The position numbers and the translations under genes were made by a program. The notes beneath the pieces were generated by a model. The model was not told the origin of the DNA and did not search any database. It saw nothing but the letters and a program-made list of their open reading frames with translations. Shown here piece by piece: positions 30,988 to 38,714 of a DNA stretch of 41,674 nt. This stretch comes from Actinobacteria bacterium OK074 (GTDB taxonomy: Bacteria > Actinomycetota > Actinomycetes > Streptomycetales > Streptomycetaceae). The stretch is taken from contig LJCV01000314.1 of NCBI GenBank assembly GCA_001298575.1, positions 1 to 41,674 on the forward strand, read 5' to 3'. Numbering within the stretch: position 1 is the first letter of the stretch; the number at the start of each line of letters is the position of its first letter.

Positions 30988-31542
30988 TCAGACGACGTCG
31001 AAACCGGTTTCTGAAACGTCCTCCGCAACGTTCTCCGCGACATCCTCCGCAACGCCCTCCGGTGCGGCGGCCCCGGTCTCGTAGGACTCCCGGGTCTCGT
31101 AGGACTCGTACGCGCGCAACGTGTCGACGACCAGGCGGCGTTGGGCGGGTGTCAGCGGTTCGAGGGCGTGCCGCCAGGCGAGGGCGCCGCGCGAGAGCCA
31201 GGCGGAGACGGCGGGCCGCCGGTCCTCGGCGATGCCGACGATACGACGGCGCCGGTCGCGCGCGTCCTCCCGCCGTTCGAGCAGCCCCTTCTTGTCGAGG
31301 TCGCTCACCATGAGGCTGACGGTCGAGGGGGCGACCTCCAGCCGGGCGGCCAGCTCGTTGACGGTCAGGGGGCCGTCGAAGAGCAGGTACGACAGCAGCG
31401 ACAGGTGCCGCGGCGCGAGCGCGAGCGCCTGCAACTCCTCGGGCACGGGGATGCGTTTGGCCCGGCCGACCATGCGGGGCAGCAGGAGGAGCAGGGCGCG
31501 GATGGAGTCGTCGAGGGACGCGTCGGGCTCGTTGGTTGACAC
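30988..31542 (-). CDS. MarR family transcriptional regulator with repeat tail
   Basis: A 184-residue regulator. The winged helix-turn-helix spans about residues 40-110: LAPRHLSLLSYLLFDGPLTVNELAARLEVAPSTVSLMVSDLDKKGLLERREDARDRRRRIVGI, where STVSLMVSDLDKKGLL is the recognition region and DARDRRRR the wing. Helices on both sides would form the dimer interface. The last 40 residues are repeats (ESYET twice; VAED/VAEN three times) coded by 12-bp units at 31021-31060, absent from ordinary MarR proteins. GTG 31542 follows GGAG at seven bases. It is divergent from the tautomerase gene, whose promoter carries two matching palindromes, so that gene and MarR itself are the likely targets. Confidence 0.92.
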   Translation of the reverse strand: MSTNEPDASLDDSIRALLLLLPRMVGRAKRIPVPEELQALALAPRHLSLLSYLLFDGPLTVNELAARLEVAPSTVSLMVSDLDKKGLLERREDARDRRRRIVGIAEDRRPAVSAWLSRGALAWRHALEPLTPAQRRLVVDTLRAYESYETRESYETGAAAPEGVAEDVAENVAEDVSETGFDVV

Positions 31543-31564
31543 CTGGCTGCTCCGAAAATAGCTT
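31536..31564 (+). promoter_or_regulatory. Consensus-type promoter of the tautomerase gene
   Basis: TTGACA (31536-31541) and TAGCTT (31559-31564) are separated by exactly 17 bp, the best sigma-70-type promoter in the window. Transcription would start near 31571, about 40 bases before the ATG at 31612. The -35 overlaps the first codons of the divergent MarR gene. Confidence 0.7.
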
Positions 31565-31592
31565 TGCTTGTAAAGATGCTTTGTTCTTAAAG
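31562..31592. promoter_or_regulatory. Two CTTT-N6-AAAG palindromes, candidate MarR operator
   Basis: CTTTGCTTGTAAAG (31562-31575) and CTTTGTTCTTAAAG (31579-31592) are imperfect palindromes 17 bp apart in an AT-rich island. The first covers the -10/start-site region and the second follows it. Binding by the adjacent MarR protein would block the tautomerase promoter. Confidence 0.6.
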
Positions 31593-31611
31593 GTTTCCGG
31601 GAGGGGCTGCC

Positions 31612-32001
31612 ATGCCGCACTTCATGGTCCACATGCCCGAGGAGGACCTGGACGGCAAGGTCGAGGCCGAACTCGTTCGCGCCCTGACGGACGGCGTCGC
31701 CGAGGTGCTGGGGGAGTGGGCGCGAGGGGTGGCCGTCGTGGAACTGTTCGGTGTCCCGCGCGGGCGGGGGGGGGTGGGCGGCAAGCCGGTGGGTGACGGC
31801 CCGGCGGCCCCGGTCGTCACCCTGAACCTGCGCGAGCGCGCCCTGACCCATCCCCAACTCCCGGACGCGCCCGCCCAGTTGATCCACGCCCTGACGGAGG
31901 CGGTGACCGGGGTACTGGGGGAAGCGGTACGGGGTGGGGTGACCGTGACGCTGGTGGGGGTGCGGGAGGGGGGGTGGGGGGTGGGGGGTGTGGTGGTGTG
32001 A
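31612..32001 (+). CDS. Tautomerase-superfamily protein, duplicated half-domains
   Basis: A 129-residue protein beginning MPHFMVHMPEEDLDGKVEAELVRALTDGVAEVLGE. Removal of Met would expose Pro1, the catalytic base of 4-oxalocrotonate tautomerase-type enzymes. A typical subunit is about 60 residues. Here the second half (ERALTHPQLPDAPAQLIHALTEAVTGVLGEAVRGGVTVTLVGV) echoes the first (helix then GVAVVELFGV strand) but lacks a proline start, so it looks like a fused tandem. The centre and end are Gly-rich. A strong GGGAGG ribosome-binding site precedes the ATG. Control by the divergent MarR suggests a role in handling aromatic or electrophilic compounds; this is inference. Confidence 0.82.
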   Translation: MPHFMVHMPEEDLDGKVEAELVRALTDGVAEVLGEWARGVAVVELFGVPRGRGGVGGKPVGDGPAAPVVTLNLRERALTHPQLPDAPAQLIHALTEAVTGVLGEAVRGGVTVTLVGVREGGWGVGGVVV

Positions 32002-32012
32002 CGGGTTGCCTC

Positions 32013-32108
32013 TGCGGCCTGCCCCCTGCGGCCTGCCCACTGCGGTCGGCGACCGTAGTGCCACCTGCGGTCGGCGACCGTAGCGCCCCCTGTGGTTGGT
32101 GACCGCTG
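32013..32108. repeat. 25-bp tandem repeats between convergent genes
   Basis: TGCGGTCGGCGACCGTAG occurs exactly at 32041-32058 and 32066-32083, with a degenerate third copy at 32091-32108, giving a 25-bp period. Shorter TGCGGCCTGCCC units precede them from 32014. The core CGGTCGGCGACCG is itself a near-palindrome and also appears inside the 3' end of the neighbouring minus-strand gene at about 32128-32142. Confidence 0.85.
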
Positions 32109-32118
32109 TCGTTTTCGG

Positions 32119-32421
32119 CTATCCGCGGCGGTCGGCGACCGCCCACGACGCCAGTGCGACCGCCCCGGCCACGCCGAACACCGACGGCCAGGCGCCCACC
32201 TTCTTCGAGAGGGGGTGCGAGCCGGCGAACGCGGCCACGTACGCCGTGGTGAGCGCCCCGGCGGCGACGTTGCCCGCCTGGTGGCGCCACCGCTGCGCCG
32301 CCGTCGCTCCCGCGACCGCCAGCCCGACCCCGCCGAGCTGCCGCTTCTTCGTCCAGCGGGCCACGCCGTACCCACCGACGAGCCCACTCGCCGCGACCAC
32401 TGCCGTAGGGACCTTCGCCAT
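32119..32421 (-). CDS. Small membrane protein, unknown function
   Basis: I do not recognise a named family. The 100-residue protein starts MAKVPTAVVAASGLVGGYGVARWTKKRQLGG and has three hydrophobic segments (about residues 5-20, 28-42 and 50-65) and a fourth near the end (SVFGVAGAVALASWAV), separated by short basic loops. AGGAGG at ideal distance supports the start at 32421. Its last codons (AVADRRG) contain the GC-rich palindromic core repeated downstream of the stop. It converges on the tautomerase gene. Confidence 0.82.
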   Translation of the reverse strand: MAKVPTAVVAASGLVGGYGVARWTKKRQLGGVGLAVAGATAAQRWRHQAGNVAAGALTTAYVAAFAGSHPLSKKVGAWPSVFGVAGAVALASWAVADRRG

Positions 32422-32537
32422 GCGGTGCCTCCTGATACGTAACCGGTGTCGTCCGAGGCTAACTCCGGTGGGGGGTGGGGTCGGGGCGGTGGGGTCGGTC
32501 GGCGGGTGTGATCCTGGGGGTATGCAGGGGAGTCCAC

Positions 32538-33467
32538 GTGTGTGGTGGTGAGGAGTCGGGGTCGTGCGAGCAGAGGTCGTGCGATCCGGCGTCGTGCGAG
32601 CCGGGGGCGTGCGCGTCTCGGTCGTACGAGTCGGGGTTGTGCGCCTCGCGGTCGTTTTCCGTGACGACCGCCGACGGTGTCCTCCTCGCCGTCCGCGAGC
32701 ACACCCCGGCGCAGCCGCGGACCTCCACCCCACTCCTCCTCCTGCACGGCCTGGCCGGACACCGGGGCGAGTGGGACGAGGTCGCGGAGCTGCTCCTCGC
32801 CGACGGGCACCGCGTGCTGTCGTACGACGCGCGGGGGCACGGTGACAGCACCCGGCGTCCCGGCGACATGACGAGGGCGGCGTGCGTGCGGGACGCGGTG
32901 GCCGTGGTCGAGCAGCTGACGCTTCCTCAAGTCGTGCTGGTGGGGCAGTCGTTGGGCGGTCACACCGCGTTGCTCACCGCCGCCGCCCGGCCGGACCTCG
33001 TGCGTGCTCTCGTGCTCGTCGAGGCGGGGCCGGACGGGGAGAAGCAGAACCCCAACCTCCCTGCGGAGATCGGGAGTTGGGTGGACGGGTGGCCGGTCCC
33101 CTTCGAAGAGCCCTCCCGGGCAACGGAGTTCTTCGGGCACCCGGCCTGGGCGGGGAACCTGGAGCGGCGGTCCGACGGGTGGTACCCCAAGGTCGACCGG
33201 GACGCCATGGTCGCCGCCGTCGCCGAGTTGGCCACCACCTCCTACTGGGCCGACTGGGAACGGCTGTGCTGCCCCACCCTCGTCGTGCGCGGCGCGCGCG
33301 GCACCATGCGGGTGCGGGAGTTCGAGGAGATGCGCGACCGTCGTCCGGCGGCGGCTCCGGCGACGGAGTTCACCGTCGTCCCGGACGCCGGCCACGACGT
33401 GCATCTGGACCGGCCGGGGGAGCTGCACGCGGCGATGGCCGCCTTCCTGGGCGACCTCGGTCTCTGA
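32538..33467 (+). CDS. Alpha/beta hydrolase, start uncertain
   Basis: The hydrolase core begins about base 32661 with VTTADGVLLAVREHTP and carries the oxyanion HGLAGHRGEWDEV and the nucleophile elbow VGQSLGGHTAL (Ser97 counted from 32661). An acid lies in the last third, and the catalytic His245 is in DAGHDVHLDRP. This is a typical cytoplasmic esterase or lactonase-like serine hydrolase of unknown substrate. Two starts are possible. GTG 32661 suits the domain but has no ribosome-binding site. GTG 32538 has GGGGAG five bases upstream and would add 41 residues, mostly SCxxx pentapeptide repeats (see 32560-32664). I list the longer form because its initiation signal is better. Confidence 0.8.
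   Translation: MCGGEESGSCEQRSCDPASCEPGACASRSYESGLCASRSFSVTTADGVLLAVREHTPAQPRTSTPLLLLHGLAGHRGEWDEVAELLLADGHRVLSYDARGHGDSTRRPGDMTRAACVRDAVAVVEQLTLPQVVLVGQSLGGHTALLTAAARPDLVRALVLVEAGPDGEKQNPNLPAEIGSWVDGWPVPFEEPSRATEFFGHPAWAGNLERRSDGWYPKVDRDAMVAAVAELATTSYWADWERLCCPTLVVRGARGTMRVREFEEMRDRRPAAAPATEFTVVPDAGHDVHLDRPGELHAAMAAFLGDLGL
32560..32664. repeat. Seven 15-bp tandem repeats at the start of the hydrolase
   Basis: Seven consecutive 15-base units, each starting GGTCGTGCGAG or a close variant, run from 32560 to 32664 and include the inner GTG start at 32661. In the hydrolase frame they read SCEQR, SCDPA, SCEPG, ACASR, SYESG, LCASR, SFSVT. Confidence 0.88.
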
Positions 33468-33571
33468 CCTCTGGCCTCTGGCCTCTGGCCTCTGACGAGT
33501 TTCTGTAACGGATTTCTGTAACGGGTTTCCCTGCGGGTTTCCCCGCCGGTTTCCTTACCGGTTTCCCACCG
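33468..33571. repeat. Two adjoining tandem arrays after the hydrolase gene
   Basis: Immediately after the stop there are four 7-bp units (CCTCTGG, 33468-33495). About six 12-13-bp units built on GGTTTCCNNNCCG follow (33498-33571). The remainder of the gap to 33735 shows no gene; TATCGT at 33688-33693 is a possible -10 for the next operon. Confidence 0.85.
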
Positions 33572-33735
33572 TTACTCCCCGTGCGCGACCGACCCGACAT
33601 CTCCGCCCAAACCGTCCCCCCGAAAAGTCTCCCCGAAAAAAGTTGGCGTTCACCTGGGCGTTCCCGGACCGCATGGGGGTGCCTGCCTATCGTGCGGCGA
33701 ACGGACCACTCCCCCTGATCGCCCGGAGCACCACC

Positions 33736-34926
33736 ATGTCCATCCGGACACCCTGGACACCCTTGACCCCCCTCCGGCCCGCCGCCGTGCGGACCACCGG
33801 CGCGCTGCTGTGCGCCGCCGCGCTCGCCGTGACCGCGTCCGCCTGCTCGTCGTCCTCGTCCGCGTCGACCGGCGGGGCCGCCTCGCACAGCCTCACCGCG
33901 TACGTCAGCGGCGACACGAACATCCAGAAGCTGTGGGACGACATCGTTGTCCCCGCCTTCGAGAAGGCCAACCCCGGCTACAAGGTCAAGGTCGTCTTCT
34001 CCGCGCACGGCACCGCCGACGCCGCGACCCTCGCCAAGCTCCAGGCGGCCGCCAAGACCGGCCGCGACCCGGGCTACGACATCATGGAGTCGTCCGTCAC
34101 CCTGAACGCGGCCACCGCCGGCCTGCTCACCAAGGTGTCGACGAAGAACGTCCCCGGCCTCAAGGAGGTCGACCCCGCCCTGCTCGGCCCGGTCGACAAC
34201 TCCGCGGTGCCGTACCGGGGTTCGTCGGTGATCCTGGCGTACGACGCGACGAAGGTGAAGACCCCGCCGAAGACGTACGACGACCTGGTCACCTGGATCA
34301 AGGCCAACCCGGGCGCGTTCGCGTACAACAGTCCGGCGACCGGCGGCTCCGGCGGTTCCTTCGTCGAGACGACGCTCGACCGGCACCTCGACGCGAAGAC
34401 GCTGAAAACTTTCCAGACCGGTTACGACGCGTCTCTCGAGTCCAAGTGGGACCCGGGCTTCAAGGAGTTGAAGGCGCTCAACAAGTACGTCTACGGCAAG
34501 GGCGTCTACCCCAACGGCAACCAGGCCGTACAGGACCTGCTCGCCAAGGGACAGATCGAGGCCGCGCCGGTCTGGTCGGACCAGTACCTGTCCAGCATCC
34601 AGAACGGCACCTTCGGCAAGAACATCAAGTTCACCCAGATCTCGGACCCGACGTTCACCGGCGGCGCCTCCTACCTCGGCATCCTCAAGGCGGGCAAGAA
34701 GCAGACGGCCGCGCTCAAGCTCGCCGACTTCTTCCTGAAGGCCAGTCAGCAGGACGCGATCGTCAGGCAGTTGGGCGCCTACCCGGTCATCCCGACCAGC
34801 GAACTGCCCGCGAAGACGGTCGCCCAGTTCAACGGCGTCGACGTCAGCCACCTGCGCGCCGGTTACTCCGGCCAGACCGGCAGCGACATGAACAACCTGT
34901 GGCAGCAGAAGGTTCCGGGTCAGTGA
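33736..34926 (+). CDS. ABC importer substrate-binding lipoprotein
   Basis: A 396-residue periplasmic-type binding protein of the family 1 extracellular solute-binding group (iron, thiamine, spermidine and aminoethylphosphonate-like). The signal peptide ends ALAVTASACSSSSSAST, so the Cys after ASA is the lipid anchor. The mature part starts SLTAYVSGDTNIQKLWDDIVVPAFEKANPGYKVKVVFSAHGTAD, typical of the group, and later has NSAVPYRGSSVILAYDATKVKTPPKTYDDLVTWIKANPG. ATG 33736 follows GGAG at eight bases. It heads a six-gene operon in which every junction overlaps. The downstream phosphodiesterase and phosphatase suggest a phosphorylated polyol ligand. Confidence 0.93.
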   Translation: MSIRTPWTPLTPLRPAAVRTTGALLCAAALAVTASACSSSSSASTGGAASHSLTAYVSGDTNIQKLWDDIVVPAFEKANPGYKVKVVFSAHGTADAATLAKLQAAAKTGRDPGYDIMESSVTLNAATAGLLTKVSTKNVPGLKEVDPALLGPVDNSAVPYRGSSVILAYDATKVKTPPKTYDDLVTWIKANPGAFAYNSPATGGSGGSFVETTLDRHLDAKTLKTFQTGYDASLESKWDPGFKELKALNKYVYGKGVYPNGNQAVQDLLAKGQIEAAPVWSDQYLSSIQNGTFGKNIKFTQISDPTFTGGASYLGILKAGKKQTAALKLADFFLKASQQDAIVRQLGAYPVIPTSELPAKTVAQFNGVDVSHLRAGYSGQTGSDMNNLWQQKVPGQ

Positions 34927-36002
34927 CTTCGTCCAGCACGGCCGGGGGCGCGGCGGCCGGAGGTACGACGACTGGGGGTACGACGGCCGGGGGTGCGAAG
35001 ACCGGTGTGCCGTCCGGCAGTTCGGCGGGCGGCGCGGGCGCGGAGTCCGGTGCGGTTGCGCAGCCCGGTGCGGGTGCGCGGCTGCGCCCGCGCCGGCGGG
35101 CCGGGGTCCCGGCCCGCGCGGGCGGACTCCTGGTCCTGCCACCCCTCCTCGTCGTCGCCGTGTTCGTCGGTATCCCGGTCGTCTCCGGGGTGCTGTACAC
35201 CCTCGGCCACTTCGGCGGGCTGAACTCCGTCGTCGCCTCCATCGGCCTGCACCAGTACGCAGCCGACCACTGGTGGGGCACGCTCGCGGCCTACCGCACG
35301 GTCCTGACCAGCGACTCCTTCTTGCGCAGCCTCGTCGTCACGGTCGAGGTGACGGTGTCGAGCGTGGTCGTCGTCTTCGCGCTCGCCCTGGCCGTCGCGC
35401 TGTACGCCCGCCTGCACGGTGGCCGCGTGGCCCGCCTGGTCACCGCGCTCGCCGTGACCCCGCTGTTCCTGCCCGCGGTCATCGGCTCGTACGCGATCCT
35501 CACCTTCTACGCCGGTGACGGCGCCCTCACCACCCTTGCGCACACGCTGGGTTGGGGTTCGGCGCCGCGGCTGAGCTACACCACGTGGGGCGTGATCGTC
35601 GGCCAGGTGTGGACCAACCTCCCCTTCGCCGTACTGATGTTGACCTCGGGCCTGGCCGCCGTGCCGGACGCGCTGATCGAGGCCGCGCGGGACGCCGGGG
35701 CCGGACCCGCGCAGGTGGTGCTGCGGATCCTGCTGCCGATGACGAAGGTGCCCGCGGTCATCACCGCCACCTTCACCTCCATCGCGGTGCTCGGCAGCTT
35801 CACCGTGCCCTACCTGGTCGGACCGACCGCGCCCACCATGCTCGGCGTCCAACTCGCCAACGCCTTCCAGTCGTTCAACCAGCCGCAGCAGTCCCTGGTG
35901 ATCGCCGTGGTCGTCTTCGCCCTCGCCTCCGTGGTGGGCGTGGCGTACGTACGGTCCAACGTCCGCCAGGCACGCGACGCGGCGAGAGGCGGTACGCAGT
36001 GA
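34923..36002 (+). CDS. ABC importer permease, subunit 1
   Basis: A 359-residue inner membrane permease. The GTG start overlaps the stop of the binding-protein gene (GTGA). Residues 1-60 are a low-complexity Gly/Thr/Ala stretch partly coded by 15-bp repeats (GGTTTGGTTAGGAKTG), then about six membrane helices follow. The ATPase-coupling motif EAARDAGAGPAQVVLRILLPM matches the EAA loop of binding-protein-dependent importers. It should pair with the next gene product as a heterodimer. The Gly/Thr leader is unusual for the family and may be a recent repeat expansion. Confidence 0.92.
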   Translation: MTSSSTAGGAAAGGTTTGGTTAGGAKTGVPSGSSAGGAGAESGAVAQPGAGARLRPRRRAGVPARAGGLLVLPPLLVVAVFVGIPVVSGVLYTLGHFGGLNSVVASIGLHQYAADHWWGTLAAYRTVLTSDSFLRSLVVTVEVTVSSVVVVFALALAVALYARLHGGRVARLVTALAVTPLFLPAVIGSYAILTFYAGDGALTTLAHTLGWGSAPRLSYTTWGVIVGQVWTNLPFAVLMLTSGLAAVPDALIEAARDAGAGPAQVVLRILLPMTKVPAVITATFTSIAVLGSFTVPYLVGPTAPTMLGVQLANAFQSFNQPQQSLVIAVVVFALASVVGVAYVRSNVRQARDAARGGTQ

Positions 36003-36868
36003 CAACGACCTCTCTGCCCAAGCAGGTTGCCGACCGGCAGCGCGCAACAGCCGCCGTAGTGCGACGAGTTGCCGCCCGCGTTGGCACCACCGCATTGGCC
36101 GCCCTGCTCGCGCTGTTCATCCTCGGCCCGCTGCTGTGGCTGCTCCCGCACGCCTTCGCGGACACCTGGCGCTACCCGGATCTGCTCCCGCAGGGCTGGA
36201 CGCTGCGCTGGTGGCACGAGGTCGCCGACAACCCGGACCTGGTCGCGGCGGTGCGCTGGAGCTTCGTCTTCGCGCCGGTGGCGACCCTGCTCTCGGCCGC
36301 GATCTGCCTGCCCGCGGCGTACGCCTTCGCCCGCTGCGAGTTCCCCGGGCGCCGCTTCTTCCTGGTGGCGCTGTTTTCCGTAAACGCTTTCCCGAAGATC
36401 GGCCTGTACGCGGCGATGGCGTCGCTCTTCTACACGCTGAACCTGATGACGACGTTCTGGGGCGTGGTGATCGTCCAGCTCCTGGGCACGGTCGTCTTCA
36501 TGACCTGGCTGCCCGCGGCGGCGTTCGCCGCGGTGCCGAGGAGCCTGGAGGAGGCCGCCCGGGACGCGGGCGCGAGCCCGCTGACCGTCTTCTGGCGGAT
36601 CACCCTGCCGCTGGCCCGCCCCGGCATCCTGGTCGCGCTGATCATGTCGTTCCTGGCCGCGTTCGACGAGGCCCAGGGCACCCTGCTGGTCGGCGCGCCC
36701 ACCTACACCACCATGCCCACCGCGATGTACAGCATGGTCACCAACTACCCCGAGGGCGTCGCCGCGGTCTTCTCCCTGCTCCTGTCCATCCCCTCCGTGC
36801 TGCTGATGCTCGGCGTGCGGAAACACATCATGGGCGGGCACCTCGCGGAAGGGTTCCAACTGCGGTGA
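35999..36868 (+). CDS. ABC importer permease, subunit 2
   Basis: A 289-residue permease partner. GTG 35999 overlaps the preceding stop (GTGA), with GAGAGG upstream. It has about six membrane helices beginning TTALAALLALFILGPLLWLLPHAF, and the EAA motif EEAARDAGASPLTVFWRITLPLARPGI that contacts the ATPase. The segment AAFDEAQGTLLVGAPTYTTMPTAMYSMV near the C-terminus is typical of the aminoethylphosphonate/spermidine-like permeases. It is translationally coupled to the ATPase gene by another GTGA overlap. Confidence 0.92.
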   Translation: MTTTSLPKQVADRQRATAAVVRRVAARVGTTALAALLALFILGPLLWLLPHAFADTWRYPDLLPQGWTLRWWHEVADNPDLVAAVRWSFVFAPVATLLSAAICLPAAYAFARCEFPGRRFFLVALFSVNAFPKIGLYAAMASLFYTLNLMTTFWGVVIVQLLGTVVFMTWLPAAAFAAVPRSLEEAARDAGASPLTVFWRITLPLARPGILVALIMSFLAAFDEAQGTLLVGAPTYTTMPTAMYSMVTNYPEGVAAVFSLLLSIPSVLLMLGVRKHIMGGHLAEGFQLR

Positions 36869-38034
36869 GTGGTAACGCTGTTGACACGGCCGGAGGTCCG
36901 AAGGCCGCCGCGCACGGCCATGGCCGTACGGCCCCCGCCGGACTCGTGCTGTCCGGTCTGACGAAGACGCTCGGCGGCCGTACGGTCGTCTGGGGCCTGG
37001 ACCTGCGGGTCGAACCCGGGGAGATGGTCTGCCTGTTGGGCCCCTCGGGCTGCGGCAAGACCACGACGTTGCGGATGGCGGCCGGGTTCCTGACGCCGGA
37101 CGCGGGCCGGGTCGAGATCGGCGGCACCGACTACGCCGCCGTACCGCCGGAGGCCCGCCCGACGGCCATGGTGTTCCAGAACTACGCCCTGTGGCCGCAC
37201 ATGACGGTTCGTCAGAACATCGGCTTCGGCCTGAAGATGCACAAGGTGCCGCGCGCCGAGGCCGACCGCCGGGTCACCGAGGCGCTGGAGCTGGTCGGCC
37301 TGACCCACCACGCGGACAGCCGCCCGGCCCACATCTCCGGCGGCGAACAGCAACGCACCGCGCTGGCGCGGGCGTTGGCGTTGCAACCCCAACTCCTCCT
37401 GCTGGACGAGCCGTTGTCGAACCTGGACGCCAAGCTGCGCGAACGGGTCCGCGAGGAGATCCGCGACATCCAGCAACGCCTGGGCATCACCACCCTGTTC
37501 GTCACGCACGACCAGGACGAGGCCCTCAGCGTCGCCGACCGCATCGCGGTCATGAACGGTGGCCGCATCGAGCAGTACGCGGCCCCGGACGAGCTGTACC
37601 GCACCCCGGCCACCCTGTTCACCGCCGAGTTCGTCGGCAGCCTCAACCGCCTGGACGACGCGGTCGCCGCGCCCGGCGCGGTTCGGGTCGGCCAAGTGGT
37701 GCTGCCGTGCGATGAGTTGGTGGGACCGTCGGGGCCTGGCGTGACGGTGGGCATCCGGCCGGAGGAAGTAAGGCTCACTCCCGACACCGATACCGATACC
37801 GATACCGATGCGGGAGTCGATGCCGGAGTCGCGGCCCGGGTCGAAAAGGTGCTGCCCCGCGGCCACTTCACGGAGGTCGTGGTCGCCGTGGACCCCGACG
37901 GCCCGCGCCTGCGCGCCTACCTCTCGGGCACGACGGCACCGGCGCGCGGCGCGACGGTACGGGTGACGGTCGGGCGGGCGCTGTCGTACGCGACGGCCGA
38001 GCCGGTGCCCGCGGCCGTGGCGGAGGCGGCATGA
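36865..38034 (+). CDS. ABC importer ATPase with TOBE domain
   Basis: A 389-residue ATPase that energises the importer. Walker A is GPSGCGKTT (from residue 59), the Q-loop is VFQNYALWPH, the signature is ISGGEQQRTALARAL (from 157; Glu replaces the more usual Gln), Walker B is LLLLDEPLSNLD (from 177) and the switch is VTHDQDEAL. The C-terminal third is a TOBE-type regulatory domain (VGIRPEEVRL onward), broken by a DTDTDTDTD stretch coded by 6-bp repeats near 37783. GTG 36865 overlaps the permease stop. It probably binds only this operon's permeases. Confidence 0.94.
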   Translation: MSGNAVDTAGGPKAAAHGHGRTAPAGLVLSGLTKTLGGRTVVWGLDLRVEPGEMVCLLGPSGCGKTTTLRMAAGFLTPDAGRVEIGGTDYAAVPPEARPTAMVFQNYALWPHMTVRQNIGFGLKMHKVPRAEADRRVTEALELVGLTHHADSRPAHISGGEQQRTALARALALQPQLLLLDEPLSNLDAKLRERVREEIRDIQQRLGITTLFVTHDQDEALSVADRIAVMNGGRIEQYAAPDELYRTPATLFTAEFVGSLNRLDDAVAAPGAVRVGQVVLPCDELVGPSGPGVTVGIRPEEVRLTPDTDTDTDTDAGVDAGVAARVEKVLPRGHFTEVVVAVDPDGPRLRAYLSGTTAPARGATVRVTVGRALSYATAEPVPAAVAEAA

Positions 38035-38714
38035 GCGCGAACGGACCCCGCCGCCTGGCGGTGGCGCACCGGGGCGACCCCCGGGCGGCGGTGGAGAACA
38101 CCCTGGATGCCATACAGCGGGCGGCTGTTGCGGGCCCCGGCGCGATCGAGGTGGACCTACGACGCACGGCCGACGGCGTCGTCGTCCTCCACCACGACGA
38201 CGACCTGAGCCGCCTGTGGGCCCGCGAGGAGGCGTTGGCGGACCTGACGCTGACGCAGCTGCGGACGCTGGTCCCCGAGATCCCAACTCTCGCGGAGGCA
38301 CTGGCGGTCGCGGCCGGAGTCCCGCTGCTCCTGGACACCGGAGACCCGGCGGTGGCGACGGCGGCGCACGCGGAACTGGCCGGGCCGCACGGCTCATTGG
38401 CGATGTTCTGCGGCGGGGCGGAGGCGATGGCGGCGGTGCGGGAGCGCGACGAGGACATCACGCTCTTCCTCAGCTGGTACGGCGAGCAGCCGCCGTCCGA
38501 GGACGTGCTCGTGGCCGTACGCCCGACGTACTTCAACCCCGAACACCGCTTCCTGGACGCGGAGTCGGTGGCGCAGTGGCATGCCAGGGGCCTGCGGGTG
38601 AGCTGCTGGACGGTCGACGACGCGGACCGGCGTGCGGAGTTGCTCTCCTGGGGTGTGGACGCGATCATCAGCAACGACGTGGCCGGGGTGGTGAAGAGCT
38701 GTGACGGAGTATGA
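38031..38714 (+). CDS. Glycerophosphodiester phosphodiesterase-like protein, divergent
   Basis: A 227-residue GDPD-fold (TIM barrel) protein that should split glycerophosphodiesters into an alcohol and a glycerol phosphate, in the cytoplasm since no signal is present. AVAHRGDPRAAVENT (His13, Arg14, Glu22, Asn23), AIEVDLRRTADGVVVLHHDDDLSRLW (Glu40, Asp42, His55) and the FNPEHRFL...WTVDDADRRAELLSWGVDAIISND ending fit the family. However, the usual E-x-K motif on the middle strand is replaced by Asp102-Thr-Gly (LLLDTGDP), so activity or specificity may be altered. The ATG overlaps the ATPase stop (ATGA), which ties it to the importer. Confidence 0.9.
   Translation: MSANGPRRLAVAHRGDPRAAVENTLDAIQRAAVAGPGAIEVDLRRTADGVVVLHHDDDLSRLWAREEALADLTLTQLRTLVPEIPTLAEALAVAAGVPLLLDTGDPAVATAAHAELAGPHGSLAMFCGGAEAMAAVRERDEDITLFLSWYGEQPPSEDVLVAVRPTYFNPEHRFLDAESVAQWHARGLRVSCWTVDDADRRAELLSWGVDAIISNDVAGVVKSCDGV

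Noticed and set aside
32013..32108. Possible CRISPR array at the 25-bp repeats
   Set aside because: The repeats are directly adjoining with no unique spacers and no cas genes are present.
33468..33571. Possible CRISPR or integron-like repeats after the hydrolase gene
   Set aside because: Periods are only 7 and 12-13 bp with no spacers; simple tandem arrays.
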